A stretch of DNA of 64,000 nt from Azospirillum sp. TSH100. GTDB lineage: Bacteria > Pseudomonadota > Alphaproteobacteria > Azospirillales > Azospirillaceae. Numbering within the stretch: the stretch's first letter is position 1; each line of letters starts with the position of its first letter. The notes beneath the pieces were generated by a model. That model ran no database searches. It was not told where the DNA came from and worked only from the letters and a program-made list of their open reading frames with translations. Positions 37,161-45,196 of this stretch are shown here, one piece after another. The DNA is taken from positions 496,001-560,000 of the forward strand of contig NZ_CP039638.1 of assembly GCF_004923295.1 (NCBI RefSeq), written 5' to 3'. The translations under genes were made by a program, and so were the position numbers.

Positions 37161-38486
37161 ATGTCCATCATGACCGATACCGGCGTTAACCAGGGCGCGA
37201 AAGCCGGCATGGACCGCTACGAGTTCGCCAGCCGCGACGAGATCACGGCGATGCAGACGGAGCGGCTGGCATGGTCGCTCCGCCATTCCTACGCCAACGT
37301 CGCCTCTTTCCGCGCCAAGTGCGAGGCGAAGGGCGTCCATCCCGACGACTTCAAGGAATTGAAGGACTTGGCGCTGTTCCCCTTCACCGTGAAGGACGAT
37401 CTGCGCCGCGCCTACCCCTACGGCATGTTCGCCGTGCCGATGGAGGACATCGTCCGCGTCCATGCCTCCAGCGGCACCACCGGGCGGCCGACGGTGGTCG
37501 GCTACACCAAGGGCGACATCGACGTGTGGTCGGAGGTCGTCGCCCGCTCCATCCGGGCTGCGGGCGGAACCCGCAGCGACATCGTGCACATCGCCTATGG
37601 CTACGGCCTGTTCACCGGCGGCCTCGGCGCCCATTACGGGGCGGAGCGGCTGGGCTGCGCCGTGGTGCCGATGTCGGGCGGCCAGACCGAGAAGCAGGTC
37701 CAGCTGATCCAGGATTTCAAGCCGACCATCATCATGGTCACGCCGTCCTACATGCTGAACATCGCCGACGAGATGCGCCGCCAGGGCATCGACCCGCGCA
37801 GCACCAGCCTGCGCGTCGGCATCTTCGGCGCCGAGCCCTGGACCGGCGCGCTGCGCGAGGAGATCGAGCGCACCTTCAACATCCACGCGGTCGACATCTA
37901 CGGCCTGTCGGAGGTGATGGGGCCGGGCGTGGCGTCGGAATGCGTCGAGACCAAGGACGGCCCGGTGATCTGGGAGGACCATTTCTATCCCGAGATCATC
38001 GACCCTGACACCGGCGAGGTGCTGCCCGACGGCTCATACGGCGAGCTGGTTTTCACCACGCTGACCAAGCAGGGCATGCCGGTCATCCGCTACCGCACCC
38101 GCGACCTGACCCGGCTGCTGCCGCCGACGGCGCGCGGCATGCGGCGGATGGACAAGATCACCGGCCGCTCCGACGACATGCTCATCATCCGCGGCGTGAA
38201 CGTCTTCCCGACCCAGGTCGAGGAGCTGATCTGCAAGATCCCGGCGCTCGCTCCCCATTATGAGCTGGTGGTGAGCCGCGACGGCCACATGGACAACCTC
38301 GCCGTCCGGGTCGAGATGCACGAGGACATCCACCCGTCGGAGTGGGACGGCCACGCCAAGCATCTGCAACACTCGATCAAGTCGCTGATCGGCATCAGCA
38401 CCCGCGTCGAGGTGGTCGAGCCCGGCGGCATCGCGCGGTCGATCGGCAAGGCCAAGCGCGTGCAGGACCTGCGTCCGAAGGGCTGA
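37161..38486 (+). CDS. paaK: Phenylacetate-CoA ligase
   Basis: A 441-residue AMP-forming ligase that activates phenylacetate to phenylacetyl-CoA, the first step of the pathway. The P-loop-like ATP motif is VHASSGTTGRPTVVGYTKGD. Other adenylation motifs are DIYGLSEVMGPGV and RTRDLTRLLP. It is the last gene of the paa operon after a 74-bp gap, followed by an array of hairpins. Confidence 0.96.
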   Translation: MSIMTDTGVNQGAKAGMDRYEFASRDEITAMQTERLAWSLRHSYANVASFRAKCEAKGVHPDDFKELKDLALFPFTVKDDLRRAYPYGMFAVPMEDIVRVHASSGTTGRPTVVGYTKGDIDVWSEVVARSIRAAGGTRSDIVHIAYGYGLFTGGLGAHYGAERLGCAVVPMSGGQTEKQVQLIQDFKPTIIMVTPSYMLNIADEMRRQGIDPRSTSLRVGIFGAEPWTGALREEIERTFNIHAVDIYGLSEVMGPGVASECVETKDGPVIWEDHFYPEIIDPDTGEVLPDGSYGELVFTTLTKQGMPVIRYRTRDLTRLLPPTARGMRRMDKITGRSDDMLIIRGVNVFPTQVEELICKIPALAPHYELVVSRDGHMDNLAVRVEMHEDIHPSEWDGHAKHLQHSIKSLIGISTRVEVVEPGGIARSIGKAKRVQDLRPKG

Positions 38487-38487
38487 T

Positions 38488-38625
38488 ACCGCCGAGCCGT
38501 ACGCTCGGCGGTAAGGGCCGCGACTGCGGCCCCGCAGGCCCATGCCTGCGAAGGCAAGCGGCCGGACGGCCGCGCCCGCCGTTTGAGGGCGAGCGTAAAG
38601 CCTGACATGTCAGGCTTTACGCTCG
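38488..38625. repeat. Array of five to six hairpins between paaK and marC
   Basis: Consecutive inverted repeats fill the gap: 38488-38512 (10-bp stem), 38515-38532 (7-bp), 38533-38550 (7-bp), 38558-38573 (6-7 bp), a weak 5-bp one at 38573-38591, and a perfect 36-bp palindrome at 38590-38625 with half-site CGAGCGTAAAGCCTGACA. It separates convergent genes and may end both transcripts. Confidence 0.92.
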
Positions 38626-38635
38626 ATAAGAAGGC

Positions 38636-39292
38636 TCAGCCCTTCTGCGACAGCAGCGGGAAGGCGTCCAGAACACCGGTCAGCAGGATCTGGACGCCGA
38701 CGCAGAACAGCAGGAAGGCGAACAGCCGCGTCAGCACCCGCACCCGCGTCGGCCCCAGGAAGGCGACGATGCGGTCGGCGGAGCGGTAGGACAGCCAGAT
38801 CAGCGCGGCGATCGCCAGCGCCGCCCCCGACATTCCCAAAAAGAACTCCATCAGCCCGCCAGCGCCATGCGTCGGGCGGGTGGAGCCGAGCGCGATGGCA
38901 ACCGAGATGGTGCCCGGCCCGGTGGTGAAGGGGATCGTCATCGGGAAGAAGGCCGATTCGGCCAGCCGGTCGCCGTCGCCGGCGGCCTGTTCCTGCTTGC
39001 GCGCCTCGTGCCGTTCCGGCGCCGTCAGCAGCGCCCAGGCGCGCTCCGCCACCACGAAGCCGCCGGCGATCCGCAGCGCCGCCATCGACACGCCGAAGAA
39101 GTTCAGCACATAGGCACCCGCCCACAGCGCGGTCAGCATGACGATGGCCGAATAGACGCTGACCAGCCCGGCCAGCCGCGCCCGGTCACGCGGACTGCTG
39201 TCCGCCGTCACCTGGCTGAAGATCAGCGCCATCGCCAGCGGATTGACGATGGAAAACAGGGCGGTGAAGGCGAGCAGGAAACTGTCGAACAT
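38636..39292 (-). CDS. marC: MarC-family integral membrane protein
   Basis: A 218-residue, six-helix inner-membrane protein of the MarC/UPF0056 family. It begins MFDSFLLAFTALFSIVNPLAMALIFSQVT and carries the internal repeat FFPMTIPFTTGPGTISVAIALG, both diagnostic. The physiological function of MarC is not established. The start at 39292 removes a non-homologous N-terminal extension. It converges on paaK and is divergent from the ABC importer. Confidence 0.88.
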   Translation of the reverse strand: MFDSFLLAFTALFSIVNPLAMALIFSQVTADSSPRDRARLAGLVSVYSAIVMLTALWAGAYVLNFFGVSMAALRIAGGFVVAERAWALLTAPERHEARKQEQAAGDGDRLAESAFFPMTIPFTTGPGTISVAIALGSTRPTHGAGGLMEFFLGMSGAALAIAALIWLSYRSADRIVAFLGPTRVRVLTRLFAFLLFCVGVQILLTGVLDAFPLLSQKG

Positions 39293-39496
39293 GGCATCCG
39301 CGCGTTTGTCGGCCGTCCAAACAGTTAGCGGGGACTGGGCAGGACTGGCAAGGGCGCCGTTGTTTCCCTCTCCCGCCGCCCAATCCCCTTTCCCCCCGGA
39401 AGAAGGGGAATTCCGGCTCCCTGCCCGAAATTTCACCACCCACACAGCCTCAGCCCGAAAATTGTGCGCACCCTATAAGGCGCATGCGCCCGAACG

Positions 39497-39538
39497 CTGT
39501 CCATTCCGTCAGTTCCTGTCCTTACGGACAAGTTTTCC
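39497..39538 (+). promoter_or_regulatory. Conserved upstream element with two RutR-like dyads
   Basis: Dyad 1 is CTGTCCATTCCGTCAG (39497-39512); dyad 2 is CTGTCCTTACGGACAA (39516-39531), 19 bp centre to centre. Each matches 9 of 14 fixed positions of the E. coli RutR consensus TTGACCA-N2-TGGTCAA. The block aligns without gaps to 55524-55565 at 33 of 42 positions. It lies about 60-95 bp upstream of the -24 element. Confidence 0.72.
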
Positions 39539-39587
39539 ATTCGCAATAACAACGCACTACTCGACAGACTCCACGACCGCACAGCCT

Positions 39588-39604
39588 CTGGCTCGCTTCT
39601 TGCT
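39588..39604 (+). promoter_or_regulatory. Sigma-54 promoter of the ABC importer operon
   Basis: CTGGCTCG-CTTC-TTGCT matches YTGGCACG-N4-TTGCW with one change (A to T). GG of the -24 and GC of the -12 element are exactly 10 bases apart, as required. Confidence 0.72.
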
Positions 39605-39646
39605 CTCATTCCCGCCGACAGACGCCAACGCGAAGGGACGAACGCC

Positions 39647-40489
39647 GTGCCAGCCGCCCAGCCCGCACCGCTCACTCTGGTTCCGCCGGCCGCAGACCCC
39701 GTGCCGCGCACCATCGTCGATGTCCGCAACCTGACCCTGACCTATCAGACCGCCGACCATCCGGTCTATGCGCTGAGCGACGTCAGCCTGTCGATCGCCA
39801 AGGGCGATTTCATCTCGCTGATCGGCCCCAGCGGCTGCGGCAAGACCACGCTGATGCGGGTCGTCGCCGACCTCGAACAGCCGACCTCCGGCGAGGTGAC
39901 GGTCAACGGCATGACGCCGGAACAGGCACGGCTGAAACGCGCCTACGGCTATGTCTTCCAGGCCCCGGCGCTCTACCCGTGGCGGACGGTCGAACGCAAC
40001 GTCATGCTGCCGCTGGAGATCATGGGGCTGCCCAAGGCCGAGCGGCAGCAGCGCGCCCGCGAGCAGCTCGACCTCGTCGGCCTGTCCGGCTTCGAGCGCA
40101 AGTTCCCTTGGCAGCTGTCGGGCGGCATGCAGCAGCGCGTGTCGATCGCCCGCGCTCTGGCCTTCAACCCCGACCTGCTTTTGATGGACGAACCGTTCGG
40201 CGCGCTCGACGAGATCACCCGCGACCATCTGAATTTGCAGCTAACCCGCCTGTGGCTCGGCACCCGCAAGACCTGCATCTTCGTCACCCACTCCATTGCC
40301 GAGGCGGTTTTCCTCTCCACCCGCATCGTGGTGATGAGCCCGCGCCCCGGCCGCATCCTCGACGTCATCGACTGCGACCGCGAGCTGCCGCGCGAGCGCA
40401 CGCTGGACATCCGCGAAAGCCCCGAATTCCAGCGCATCGCCCACCGCGTCCGCGAAGGGCTGATGGAGGGCCACAGCTATGACGACTAG
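39647..40489 (+). CDS. ABC transporter ATP-binding protein (ThiZ/SsuB-like; candidate pyrimidine importer)
   Basis: A 280-residue ATPase with Walker A GPSGCGKTT (60-68), Q-loop VFQAPALYPW, signature LSGGMQQR (157-164), Walker B LLLMDEPFGALD (from 177) and H-loop VTHSIAEAVF. It belongs to the nitrate/sulfonate/thiamine-precursor importer class. It starts at GTG with AAGGGA upstream. The next gene overlaps its end by 11 bp. It is the first gene of a four-gene importer operon behind a sigma-54 promoter like that of the pyrimidine operon. Confidence 0.93.
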   Translation: MPAAQPAPLTLVPPAADPVPRTIVDVRNLTLTYQTADHPVYALSDVSLSIAKGDFISLIGPSGCGKTTLMRVVADLEQPTSGEVTVNGMTPEQARLKRAYGYVFQAPALYPWRTVERNVMLPLEIMGLPKAERQQRAREQLDLVGLSGFERKFPWQLSGGMQQRVSIARALAFNPDLLLMDEPFGALDEITRDHLNLQLTRLWLGTRKTCIFVTHSIAEAVFLSTRIVVMSPRPGRILDVIDCDRELPRERTLDIRESPEFQRIAHRVREGLMEGHSYDD

Positions 40490-41351
40490 GAACACGCTGC
40501 CCGTCGCCGTGATGGCGCTGGCGGTGCTGGTGCTGTGGTATTTGGGCGCGGTCTGGCTGAACGCGCCGACGGCGACCGATGCGCTGAACCGCGCCGGTCC
40601 CGGCTGGACCACCGCCGACCTGATCCGCGCCACGCTGGCGATGAAGCGCCCGATCCTGCCGACGCCGGATCAGGTGGCGCTCGACCTCTACACCTCCCTG
40701 ACCGGCTATCCGGTGACCAGCATCCGCAACCTGCTCTACCACACCGGCGTCACCGCCGGGGCGGCGCTGGCCGGCTTCGGCATGGGCGTGGTTCTTGGTG
40801 TGGCGCTGGCGGCGGGGATCGTCCAGGCGCGCACGCTGGAATCGAGCCTGCTGCCCTGGGTCATCGCCTCGCAGACCGTGCCGATCCTGGCGATCGCGCC
40901 GATGATCGTGGTGATCCTCGGCAACATAGGCTTCACCGGCCTGCTGCCCAAGGCGATCATCGCCATGTATCTGTGCTTCTTCCCGATCACCATCGGCATG
41001 GTGAAGGGGCTGCGCTCCGCCGATCCGCTGACGCTCGACCTGATGCGCACCTACAGCGCCGGCACCGCCCAGACCTTCCGCCTGCTGCGCCTGCCGGCCT
41101 CCCTGCCCTATTTGTTCACCAGCCTGAAGATCGCGGTCGCCGCCAGCGTCGTCGGCGCCATCGTCGCCGAGCTGCCGACCGGCGGGCAGGCGGGGCTGGG
41201 AGCCCGGCTGCTGTCCGGCTCCTACTATGGCCAGACCGTGCAGATCTGGAGCGCGCTGGTGATGGCGGCATTGCTGAGCGTCACGCTGGTCGCCGCCGTC
41301 GGTCTCGCCGAACGGGCGCTGGTGCCGGGCGGCCGGGGAGGTGCGCGATGA
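40479..41351 (+). CDS. ABC transporter permease 1 of the importer
   Basis: A 290-residue permease of the SsuC/ThiX type with a hydrophobic N-terminal helix, about five further helices, and an EAA-loop region near the end (MRTYSAGTAQTFRLLRLPASLPYLFTSLKIAVAASVVGAIVAEL). The segment PILAIAPMIVVILGNIGF is characteristic. It overlaps both neighbours (11 bp with the ATPase, 4 bp ATGA with permease 2). Confidence 0.92.
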   Translation: MTTRNTLPVAVMALAVLVLWYLGAVWLNAPTATDALNRAGPGWTTADLIRATLAMKRPILPTPDQVALDLYTSLTGYPVTSIRNLLYHTGVTAGAALAGFGMGVVLGVALAAGIVQARTLESSLLPWVIASQTVPILAIAPMIVVILGNIGFTGLLPKAIIAMYLCFFPITIGMVKGLRSADPLTLDLMRTYSAGTAQTFRLLRLPASLPYLFTSLKIAVAASVVGAIVAELPTGGQAGLGARLLSGSYYGQTVQIWSALVMAALLSVTLVAAVGLAERALVPGGRGGAR

Positions 41352-42463
41352 GCCGGTCCAATATGGCACGCCCCAACATGGCGCCCTGGCCGCTGGTGAT
41401 GCTGGCCGCCCCGCTGCTGCCCTTCGCCACGCCCGACGGCACCGCCCTGTATCTGCCGCAGCTTCCCGTTGCCCTGGCCCTTTACGCCCTGACCGTCGCG
41501 ACGATCCTCGCCCACCGGCTGCCCGGCTCCGCCCTGGGCGAGGCCCTGCTCCTGCTCGCAGGAGTCGCCGCCGCCTATGCCGCCCCGCTGGTCCTGCTGA
41601 ACCAGGGCCACCCTCTCGCCCAGGCCGGCGGGCTTTGGCTGTATGTGGCCGGCGCCACCCTGCTGCTGTGGCGGGTGCTGGCCCTGCTGGCGGGGGTCAG
41701 CGGTCCGGTGCGGCTGGCCGGCCCCGCATTGTTCGGGCTGGCGCTGGTGCTGCTGTGGGAGGTCCTGACCCGCGGCTTCCAGGTCCCGACCATCCTGCTG
41801 CCGCCGCCGAGTCTCGTGCTGACCGCCTTCGCCGCCAATGCCGCCGACCTATGGGACGATTTCCGCCAGACGGTGCTGATCTCCGTGCTGCGCGGCTATC
41901 TGATCGGCTGCGGCGCCGGCTTCCTCGTCGCGATCCTGGCCGACCGGGTGCCCTTCCTGGCGCGCGGACTGCTGCCGCTCGGCAACCTCGCCAGCGCCGT
42001 GCCGGTGGTGGGCATCGCGCCGATCATGGTGATGTGGTTCGGCTTCGACTGGCAATCGAAGGCGGCCGTCATCGTGGTGATGACCTTCTTCCCCATGCTG
42101 ATCAACACGCTGGCCGGACTACAGAGCGCGGAGCGCATCCAACTCGACCTGATGCGATCCTACGGCGCCGGCTATTGGCGCACGCTGGCGATGCTGCGGC
42201 TTCCCTGCGCCTTGCCCTTTTTGTTCAACGGACTGAAGATCAACTCCACCCTGGCCCTGATCGGGGCCATCGTCGCCGAGTTCTTCGGGACGCCGGTGGT
42301 GGGGATGGGCTTCCGCATCTCCACCCAGGTCGCCCGGATGAATCTGGACGTGGTCTGGGCGACGATCGCCGTCGCCGCCCTGACCGGGTCGCTGCTCTAC
42401 GGTGCGCTGGCACTGGCGGAGCGGCATGTCACCGCCTGGCACCCGTCCTTCCGCAAACGCTGA
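41348..42463 (+). CDS. ABC transporter permease 2 of the importer
   Basis: A 371-residue permease, larger than its partner because of three to four extra N-terminal helices (residues ~12-135). The C-terminal two thirds is a normal SsuC/ThiX-type domain: SAVPVVGIAPIMVMWFGFDWQSKAAVIVVMTFFPMLINT and the EAA loop MRSYGAGYWRTLAMLRLPCALPFLFNGLK. Two different permeases imply a heterodimeric channel. Overlaps permease 1 by ATGA. Confidence 0.92.
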   Translation: MSRSNMARPNMAPWPLVMLAAPLLPFATPDGTALYLPQLPVALALYALTVATILAHRLPGSALGEALLLLAGVAAAYAAPLVLLNQGHPLAQAGGLWLYVAGATLLLWRVLALLAGVSGPVRLAGPALFGLALVLLWEVLTRGFQVPTILLPPPSLVLTAFAANAADLWDDFRQTVLISVLRGYLIGCGAGFLVAILADRVPFLARGLLPLGNLASAVPVVGIAPIMVMWFGFDWQSKAAVIVVMTFFPMLINTLAGLQSAERIQLDLMRSYGAGYWRTLAMLRLPCALPFLFNGLKINSTLALIGAIVAEFFGTPVVGMGFRISTQVARMNLDVVWATIAVAALTGSLLYGALALAERHVTAWHPSFRKR

Positions 42464-42535
42464 CCGACTTTCCGTCCTTCAAGCTCAAATGCCCTTCAAG
42501 CCAAACCAAGCCCAGCCAGAAGAGGATCGAACGCG

Positions 42536-43552
42536 ATGAAGACCCTTGCCTCCGCCGTCCTGCTCGCCGCCACCGCGCTCACCGGCCTCGCCGGCTGGGG
42601 CGCGCCGGCCGCCGCCGCCGATCCACTGACGCTCCAGCTGAAATGGGTCACCCAGGCCCAGTTCGCCGGCTATTACGTCGCGGCGGCCAAGGGCTTCTAC
42701 AAGGATGCCGGGCTGGACGTCACCATCAAGGCCGGCGGCCCCGACATCAACCCGACCCAGGTCATCGCCGCCGGCGGCGCCGACGTGATCGTCGACTGGA
42801 TGCCGTCGGCGCTGGCCAGCCGGGAAAAGGGCGTGCCGCTGGTCAACATCGCCCAGATGTTCCAGAAGTCGGGCATGATGCTGACCTGCCGCAAGGACGC
42901 CAACATCAAGGATCCAAAGGACTTCAAGGGCAACACGCTGGGCGTCTGGTTCTCCGGCAACGAATATCCGTTCCTGTCCTGGATGAGCAAGCTGGGCTAT
43001 TCCACCTCCGGCTCCAGCCCGGACGTGAAGGTGCTGAAGCAGGGCTTCAACGTCGACCCGCTTTTGCAGAAGCAGGCGGCCTGCATCTCCACCATGACCT
43101 ACAACGAATATTGGCAGCTGATCGAGGCCGGCATGAAGGCCGACGAGCTGACCGTCTTCAAGTATCAGGACCAGGGCGTCGCCACGCTGGAGGACGGCCT
43201 CTACGCAACCGAGAAGTCGCTGTCCGATCCGAAGATCGTCGAGAAGCTGGCGAAGTTCGTCAAGGCCTCGGCCAAGGGCTGGGAATATGCCGCGAAGAAT
43301 CAGGCCGAGGCGGTGAAGATCGTGCTGGAGAACGACACCACCGGCGCCCAGACCGAGGAGCACCAGACCACCATGATGCAGGAGGTCGCCAAGCTGATCG
43401 AGGGCGGCGCCAAGGGCACCGGCTATCTCGACCCGGCCGATTTCGACCGCACCGTCGGCATCCTGATGTCCGGCGCCTCGGCCCCGGTGATCTCCAAGAA
43501 GCCGGAAGGCGCCTACAGCCACGCGGTGTTCGACGCGGCGGCCAAGCTGTAA
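42536..43552 (+). CDS. ABC transporter substrate-binding protein, NMT1/THI5-like
   Basis: A 338-residue exported binding protein. Signal peptide: MKTLASAVLLAATALTGLAG... ending ...APAAAADP. The mature part starts LTLQLKWVTQAQFAGYYVAAAKGFYKDAGLDVTIKAGGPDINP, the classic opening of NMT1/THI5-like proteins that bind pyrimidine precursors such as formylaminopyrimidine or hydroxymethylpyrimidine. Fold and shared regulation with preT suggest a pyrimidine or related ring compound as ligand. Inference only. Confidence 0.92.
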   Translation: MKTLASAVLLAATALTGLAGWGAPAAAADPLTLQLKWVTQAQFAGYYVAAAKGFYKDAGLDVTIKAGGPDINPTQVIAAGGADVIVDWMPSALASREKGVPLVNIAQMFQKSGMMLTCRKDANIKDPKDFKGNTLGVWFSGNEYPFLSWMSKLGYSTSGSSPDVKVLKQGFNVDPLLQKQAACISTMTYNEYWQLIEAGMKADELTVFKYQDQGVATLEDGLYATEKSLSDPKIVEKLAKFVKASAKGWEYAAKNQAEAVKIVLENDTTGAQTEEHQTTMMQEVAKLIEGGAKGTGYLDPADFDRTVGILMSGASAPVISKKPEGAYSHAVFDAAAKL

Positions 43553-43642
43553 GGGCGTTGGCACTGGGGAGCGGGCGCTGCGCTTTGCCCGCTCCCCACC
43601 CATGAATTTCTCTCGGCAAAAGACTTTCCGCCCGCGGACACG

Positions 43643-43658
43643 CAGCGATATATTAGTA
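43643..43658 (+). promoter_or_regulatory. Hexuronate-type operator upstream of the first gntR gene
   Basis: CAGCGATATATTAGTA matches the local consensus TACTAATATATTAGTA at 12 of 16 positions, ending 47 bp before the GntR start at 43706, consistent with autoregulation. Confidence 0.62.
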
Positions 43659-43705
43659 AGCGCGGCCTCTTGGCATTGGCCGCCGCTGAATTGAATGGGA
43701 CGAGC

Positions 43706-44464
43706 ATGGACTCCAACGCGGGCGATACGAACATGGTGGCCGTGGCCGCACCGGCCCGCCGCCGCCGCCGCCGGCCCGCCAGCGCCACCGCAAGGCCCGC
43801 CCACCGTGGCGCCACCGTGTCGGGCACCATCTACCGCGACCTGCGCGACGACATCGTGTCCCTGCGGCGCAAGCCGGGCGAGCCGGTGATCGAGAAGGAG
43901 GTGGCGGACACCTATGGCGTCAGCCGCACCCCCGTGCGCGAGGCGATGCTGAAGCTCGCCGACGAGGGGCTGGTGGAGGTGTTCCCGCAGTCCGGCACCT
44001 TCGTCGCCCGCATCCCGATCGGCGCCCTGCCGGAGGCCATCGCCATCCGCCGCGCGCTGGAGGAGGCCACCGTGCGCTACGCCGCCGAACAGGCGAGCGG
44101 CAGCCAGGTGGCCCGGCTGCGCGCCAACCTGGAACTCCAGCGCGAGATGAAGGAGGCCGGCGATTTCGACGGCTTCCACGAGGCCGACGAGGCCTTCCAT
44201 GCCCTGCTGGCGGAAATCTCCGGCTATCCCGGCTTCTGGGCGGTGACCCAGCAGGTGAAGCGGCAGGTCGACCGCTACCGCCACCTGACCCTGCCGGCGA
44301 CCGGCCGGATGGACAAGGCGCTGACCGAACATGGCGCCGTCGTCGAGGCGATCGCCGCCCGCGATCCCGACCGCGCCGTCGCCGAGCTGCGCCACCACCT
44401 GACCGACCTGCAACTGGGCATCGCCGACGTCCGGCGCAGCTATCCGCAATATTTCACGGAGTGA
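43706..44464 (+). CDS. GntR-family (FCD) regulator, copy 1 of the hexuronate cluster
   Basis: A 252-residue regulator with an Arg-rich N-terminus, a GntR winged helix (IYRDLRDDIVSLRRKPGEPVIEKEVADTYGVSRTPVREAMLKLADEGLVEVFPQSGTFVARI) and a helical FCD ligand domain with metal-binding His/Asp residues (FHEADEAFHALL; EHGAVVEAI; LRHHLTDL). This is the UxuR/ExuR/KdgR-like subfamily that senses hexuronates or their products. A closely related copy lies at 47294-48088. The ATG at 43706 is preferred over a TTG at 43670. Confidence 0.88.
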   Translation: MDSNAGDTNMVAVAAPARRRRRRPASATARPAHRGATVSGTIYRDLRDDIVSLRRKPGEPVIEKEVADTYGVSRTPVREAMLKLADEGLVEVFPQSGTFVARIPIGALPEAIAIRRALEEATVRYAAEQASGSQVARLRANLELQREMKEAGDFDGFHEADEAFHALLAEISGYPGFWAVTQQVKRQVDRYRHLTLPATGRMDKALTEHGAVVEAIAARDPDRAVAELRHHLTDLQLGIADVRRSYPQYFTE

Positions 44465-44485
44465 GCCGGCCCGGAGTGAGCCGGC
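44457..44485. repeat. 14-bp direct repeat at the end of gntR copy 1
   Basis: CGGAGTGAGCCGGC occurs at 44457-44470 (spanning the stop codon) and 44472-44485. The second copy can pair with CCGGCGCTCAC just downstream, giving an imperfect hairpin between the convergent gntR and mgsA genes. Confidence 0.7.
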
Positions 44486-44495
44486 AGGCCGGCGC

Positions 44496-44951
44496 TCACA
44501 CCTTGCGCGTCTCGTAGGCGGTGAAGCTGGCGGCGCGCGGGGCGTAGCCGCTGGCGAAATGGGCGGAGGAGACGATCATGTCGGCCGTCGCCTCGTTGCA
44601 GGCCATCGGGATGTTGTAGAGCGTCGCAAGCCGGGTCAGCGCCTTCACGTCGACATCGTGCGGCTGGGCGGTCATCGGATCGACGAAGAAGACCAGCAGA
44701 TCGATCCGCCCCTCCGCGATCATCGCGCCGATCTGCTGGTCGCCGCCCAGCGGACCGCTCTTCAGCGGGGTCACGTCCAGGCGGGGATGGGCGTCGCGCA
44801 CCTTCTGGCCGGTCGTGCCGGTCGCCCAGAAGGCATGGCCGTCCAATGCCGCGATGTTGGCGCCGATCCAGGCGATCAGGTCCGCCTTGCGGGCGTCGTG
44901 GGCGACGAGGGCGATGCGCTTGCGGGGCTGGGCGGACTGTTGGGCGGTCAT
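44496..44951 (-). CDS. mgsA: Methylglyoxal synthase
   Basis: A 151-residue enzyme converting dihydroxyacetone phosphate to methylglyoxal and phosphate. The family pattern is complete: [98 protein letters not shown], including the catalytic Asp in GGDQQ and the phosphate-binding TGTTG. The start at 44951 gives the normal length. Its promoter carries the hexuronate operator (44979-44994), so it appears to be part of that regulon. Confidence 0.95.
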   Translation of the reverse strand: MTAQQSAQPRKRIALVAHDARKADLIAWIGANIAALDGHAFWATGTTGQKVRDAHPRLDVTPLKSGPLGGDQQIGAMIAEGRIDLLVFFVDPMTAQPHDVDVKALTRLATLYNIPMACNEATADMIVSSAHFASGYAPRAASFTAYETRKV

Positions 44952-44978
44952 GGCTGGGCACTCCTGACGAAGACCGAT

Positions 44979-44994
44979 CACTAATATATTACCT
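44979..44994 (-). promoter_or_regulatory. Hexuronate-type operator upstream of mgsA
   Basis: The plus-strand text CACTAATATATTACCT matches TACTAATATATTAGTA at 12 of 16 positions; the core ACTAATATATTA is exact. It lies 28 bp upstream of the mgsA start. Confidence 0.65.
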
Positions 44995-45124
44995 TTGAAG
45001 CCGACGCAACGCGGCCCCAACCCCTGCCGCTTGCGCTGCCGCAATTCCCCTTTGTCCTTGCGACTTTGTCGCACCCTCCGCCGTCTGAAATGTCCGGCAC
45101 TCCATCATTAGAGCTTGCCCGGCT

Positions 45125-45140
45125 TACTAGTATATTAGTA
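45125..45140 (+). promoter_or_regulatory. Hexuronate-type operator upstream of kduI
   Basis: TACTAGTATATTAGTA is the best copy in the cluster: 15 of 16 to the consensus and 14 of 16 palindromic. It ends 56 bp before the kduI ATG. Confidence 0.75.
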
Positions 45141-45196
45141 TGATGGCGCCAGACCCGCCGGGACGCCGGCTGCACAGATTTAAAAGGAACCACCCC

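Larger units (their letters stand above)
39293..39646. promoter_or_regulatory. Control region between marC and the ABC importer operon
   Basis: No gene is present. The importer-proximal half carries a 42-bp upstream element (39497-39538) and a sigma-54 promoter (39588-39604). The marC-proximal half has pyrimidine-rich stretches and a 6-bp CCCCTT/AAGGGG hairpin near 39395 but no recognised motif. Confidence 0.7.

Noticed and set aside
38342-38605. Plus-strand frame of 87 codons over the end of paaK
   Set aside because: It is out of frame inside paaK and then reads through the hairpin array; the tail reflects the repeats, not a protein.
39360-39415. Possible third copy of the paaH/pydC palindromic repeat
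   Set aside because: It shares pyrimidine-rich text but only a 6-bp stem and none of the longer arm sequence.
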